64,000 nt of DNA, taken from assembly GCA_041395525.1 (NCBI GenBank), contig JAWLAH010000005.1, forward strand, positions 83,815-147,814, written 5' to 3'. Within the stretch, counting starts at the first letter, position 1, and each line of letters opens with the position of its first letter. The translations under genes and the position numbers were made by a program. Positions 61,743 to 64,000 of this stretch are shown here, piece by piece. The notes beneath the pieces are model-generated. The model made no database searches. It saw only the letters and a program-made list of their open reading frames with translations, and was not told where the DNA came from. This DNA comes from CADEED01 sp020442965 (GTDB lineage Bacteria > Pseudomonadota > Gammaproteobacteria > Steroidobacterales > Steroidobacteraceae).

Positions 61743-62052
61743 ATGATTTGACCCAAGAGCGGCTGCATCGGTACGAGGCAACCGACCGCGTGGGACGCTT
61801 CTGATGGGAATGCGACGTCGTTATCACCTGCGACGCGGTGGCGCCCCTGCTCGGGCTCGACGCCGGCGTCGACGGCGCACTGGCCAACGCCTCGCACCGT
61901 CGTGTAGTCTGGTTGCGCTGCGGGATGCTTGCATGCGTCACCGACCATTTGCTCGCGCAATCCTGTTCTTTATGTCGCTGACACTAGCGAGCGTGCAAAC
62001 GGCCACTGCTGATCCGGGCAACCCTGCCGACAATCACGAGGAGCAAGACGCC
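61743..62052. other. Intergenic region before VOC gene
   Basis: An in-frame extension of the VOC protein from 61933 would add a signal peptide-like stretch (ILFFMSLTLASVQTATA). Apart from this nothing is recognised. Confidence 0.4.
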
Positions 62053-62433
62053 ATGATCAGAGTGACCGGCATCGGTGGCATCTTCCTGAAAGCAAAGGAT
62101 CCTGCGGTGTTGCGGGCCTGGTACAAAAAGCACCTTGGCATTGATGTTCAGGCATGGGGCGGCACAGCCTTTCGTTGGGCGGATACGTCAGGTAAGCCAA
62201 TTGGCGGCACAACTGCCTGGCTAATTGCAGATGGCAAGGACTTTGCGCCGAGCACGGCATCGTTCATGGTCAATTACCGCGTGGCCGACCTCGAGAAACT
62301 CCTGGCAGTGCTTCGCGCTGAAGGATGTGACGTTCTGGAGAAAACCGAGGAATCGGAGTACGGGAAGATTGGCTGGGTCATGGACCCGGAGGCCAATAAG
62401 GTAGAACTGTGGCAACCGCCGGAAGGGCAATAG
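62053..62433 (+). CDS. VOC family (glyoxalase/bleomycin-resistance fold) protein
   Basis: 126 residues from the ATG at 62053, which has GAGGAG (62038-62043) 9 bases ahead. One VOC module: VTGIGGIFLKAKDPAVLRAWY, KKHLGIDVQAWGG, FMVNYRVADLEKLLAVLRAEG, IGWVMDPEANKVELWQPP with the C-terminal metal-ligand Glu. An upstream ATG at 61933 gives a protein with a signal peptide, so a periplasmic form cannot be excluded. Reaction unknown. Confidence 0.85.
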   Translation: MIRVTGIGGIFLKAKDPAVLRAWYKKHLGIDVQAWGGTAFRWADTSGKPIGGTTAWLIADGKDFAPSTASFMVNYRVADLEKLLAVLRAEGCDVLEKTEESEYGKIGWVMDPEANKVELWQPPEGQ

Positions 62434-62589
62434 CAGCGCAGCGGCCCGCCCTAGCGAACCCGATTGCCAGTGTTGCGGCGCGACATGCTACGCTTGGATT
62501 CGCCGCACCGCGGCCAAGCTTCGTTGGCGGGTGAGACAGCCGCGAGATCGATCACACAACTAACAGAAACCTCAAGTGAGGGCATCGTC

Positions 62590-62913
62590 ATGAACATGAA
62601 CTTACGCACGTTGTTCAGTCTTGGTGTTGCGAGCATTGCGCTCGCTGCGTGCGGCGATAGCCGCTCGCTGTCTGGCACGTACGTCGGCGACGTCATGGGC
62701 ACGCAGATGGCTATCCATTTTATCGATGATTCCAAAGCCACCTTTGGCCCCAGCGCAGCCGGCGAGAACGCGACGGTTGATTGCACCTACCAGGAGGGCG
62801 ATAAGCTCATCACACTGAATTGTCTCGGCAGCTCGGGTATCACGCTGACGCGCGCCGACGGCGGCCTGGAAGCCAACATGGGCGGATTGGTGGTGCACTA
62901 CAAGAAGCAATAA
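62590..62913 (+). CDS. Small lipoprotein
   Basis: 107 residues from the ATG at 62590. Lipobox LAAC (Cys near 21). The mature part is a small beta-rich domain: SLSGTYVGDVMGTQMAIHF, FGPSAAGENATVDCTYQEGD, GITLTRADGGLEANM. It looks like a short lipid-anchored barrel; family not recognised. Longer upstream readings have no leader and are rejected. Confidence 0.7.
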   Translation: MNMNLRTLFSLGVASIALAACGDSRSLSGTYVGDVMGTQMAIHFIDDSKATFGPSAAGENATVDCTYQEGDKLITLNCLGSSGITLTRADGGLEANMGGLVVHYKKQ

Positions 62914-63193
62914 TCGACGTTGGTACCCGCGCTTCAGACCCGCGTCGCAACACCAGTATTGCGGGCCAGCCAGCCGCGCGTCACCTCGCTTTCGCTGGCT
63001 AGCCATTGCCGGAATCGCCGCACCTGCGGGCGCATGAGCGCTGCGTGACGAAACCGCGCCTCGAACGCGTGTCCAGTGACCGTTCCGGAAGCGAGCCTGA
63101 ATGGCAGGGCCAGATCGCCGGCGTCAAGCAGCTGTATCAACAGAACGCCCTGTTTCCCAGGCTCTCATTACCACCGGCCGGTTCAAACAGTAG

Positions 63194-63403
63194 ACGTGGT
63201 ACGCGAGGCTCGCCGTGAAGCTGGGCGGCAGGACATTCGTCAGTTCGATCGAACAAGGTGCGGCTACACCGCGTTTCGTTGCAACCGACCCATCACGCAC
63301 AACAGTCTCCGGAGAGATTTTCGCCGACTGCAAGCGAATCGCTGCAGAGCGCCGGCACGCAACGGATCGTGTCCTGGCGCTGACGAAGGAATTCCAGGCC
63401 TGA
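63194..63403 (+). pseudogene. SDR (retinol-dehydrogenase-like) C-terminal relic
   Basis: After an in-frame TAG at 63191 the reading contains SSIEQGAATPRFVATDPSR and TVSGEIFADCKRIAAERRHA followed by TDRVLALTKEF. The pattern EQGAATxxFxATxP...VSGxxFxDC...A.D..LA is the C-terminal end of RDH/protochlorophyllide-reductase-like SDRs. The rest of the gene is absent, and the GTG at 63215 would only give a 62-residue piece. Confidence 0.5.
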
Positions 63404-63430
63404 GTCACGATTGGCGCCAGCGCACTCCGA

Positions 63431-64000
63431 TCACTCCTCGGCGGCAATGGTGGGCAGGCCGCCGCCGGCGCCCGAGCGCTCGACGGCGGCCTGCGCGCTG
63501 TGCGCCGCCGACAGGCGCTTCATCAACGGCAGTACGGCAATAGCGATCAATGTACAAACAAGCGCGGCGATGCCGAGGCGATTGAACAGAGCCGTGTAGA
63601 TCGGCAAGGTTTGCAGGGGCTCAGTGATGTCCTGCGGCACGCTCGCGTAGCTCGCGACCACACCGCCGAGATATTGGGACACACCGGAGGCCACGAAGTA
63701 CGCGCCCATCATGAAGCCCCCCATGCGCGCTGGCACGTAGCGTGCGATCATCGCAAGCCCCAGACCACTCACTAACAATTCGCCCAGCGAGATCGCGCCG
63801 TAGCCCCACACCATCAGCCACGACGACACCTTGCCGGCGCTGTTCGCAAACTGGCCAGAGGCGCCGTAGATAAAGAAGCCGGCCGCGACGATGACGAAGC
63901 CGAGTGCGAATTTGGTCGCGATCGAAAGATCCTTGTTAGCGCGGCCCGCCGCTGTGTAGGCCCAAGCCAGGACCGGGCTCAGGATGAAGATCCATATCGG
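63431..64000 (-). CDS. POT/PTR2 family peptide transporter, 5' end outside window
   Basis: 189 codons of the C-terminal part; the frame is open to the right edge. Hydrophobic helices contain WIFILSPVLAWAYTAAGR, FALGFVIVAAGFFIYG, WGYGAISLGELLVSGLGLAMI and RMGGFMMGAYFVASGVSQYLGG, characteristic of proton-dependent di/tripeptide permeases (helices 9-12). The last residues are a hydrophilic cytoplasmic tail. Confidence 0.88.
   Translation of the reverse strand, partial: PIWIFILSPVLAWAYTAAGRANKDLSIATKFALGFVIVAAGFFIYGASGQFANSAGKVSSWLMVWGYGAISLGELLVSGLGLAMIARYVPARMGGFMMGAYFVASGVSQYLGGVVASYASVPQDITEPLQTLPIYTALFNRLGIAALVCTLIAIAVLPLMKRLSAAHSAQAAVERSGAGGGLPTIAAEE

Overview
The window is GC-rich, densely coded chromosomal DNA from a Gram-negative bacterium, most likely a gammaproteobacterium of the Steroidobacter/Nevskia type. 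That placement is an inference from three TonB-dependent receptors, many lipobox and twin-arginine leaders, and the gene mix; no rRNA or other marker gene is present. I see no tRNA, rRNA, CRISPR array, prophage or intact transposon.

Layout. 1-1.9 kb: the end of a membrane protein and two lipoproteins. 2.0-3.5 kb: a PadR regulator with its operator and a PspC-type membrane partner. 3.5-7.9 kb (minus): an ECF sigma factor, a one-helix anti-sigma-like protein and a large TPR-CHAT lipoprotein, followed divergently (8.1-12.5 kb) by four exported or membrane proteins of unknown function. 12.5-15.4 kb: a TetR regulator with a perfect operator palindrome, heading YCII-like, SRPBCC, DUF1428 and DUF1838 genes. 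15.5-19.9 kb: OsmC, two tandem CpeT/CpcT-like exported proteins, a lipoprotein and glutamate racemase. 20-33.3 kb: the most coherent system, with a LuxR-type regulator coupled to a GPH-type transporter and, beside it, two related sets made of a small periplasmic repeat protein, a TonB-dependent receptor and a Tat-exported flavoprotein. The second set continues into a sulfite-oxidase-type molybdoenzyme and a c-type cytochrome. The same 16-bp inverted repeat sits in both divergent promoter regions.

33.3-35.0 kb is a visibly less GC-rich patch with one DUF6502-like gene. 35-40.6 kb carries a fused oxoprolinase/hydantoinase and a GH15 glycosidase. 40.6-47.6 kb is a scar-rich zone: a csbD relic, a short-chain dehydrogenase (SDR)-LysR chimera, a frameshifted isocitrate-lyase-family gene, and ABC-transporter and TetR remnants that have both lost their 5' ends, with intact ada, SnoaL-like, TolB-like and mazEF genes between them. 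47.7-51.8 kb holds a Tat-exported nitrilase-family enzyme, a second DUF1838 protein and a Tat-exported amine oxidase. 51.9-58.5 kb holds a DUF3667 protein, small exported proteins, a phospholipase D-type synthase and a third TonB receptor. 58.6-64 kb holds a triple-PAS histidine kinase, small proteins, a VOC protein, an SDR relic and the 3' part of a POT peptide transporter.

Several otherwise well-preserved genes carry single lesions: an amber codon in the first receptor, a compensated double frameshift in the second flavoprotein, and one-base deletions in the molybdoenzyme and the isocitrate-lyase-family gene. These are either recent decay or sequence errors; raw reads would decide. All family calls were made by reading the sequence without database searches.
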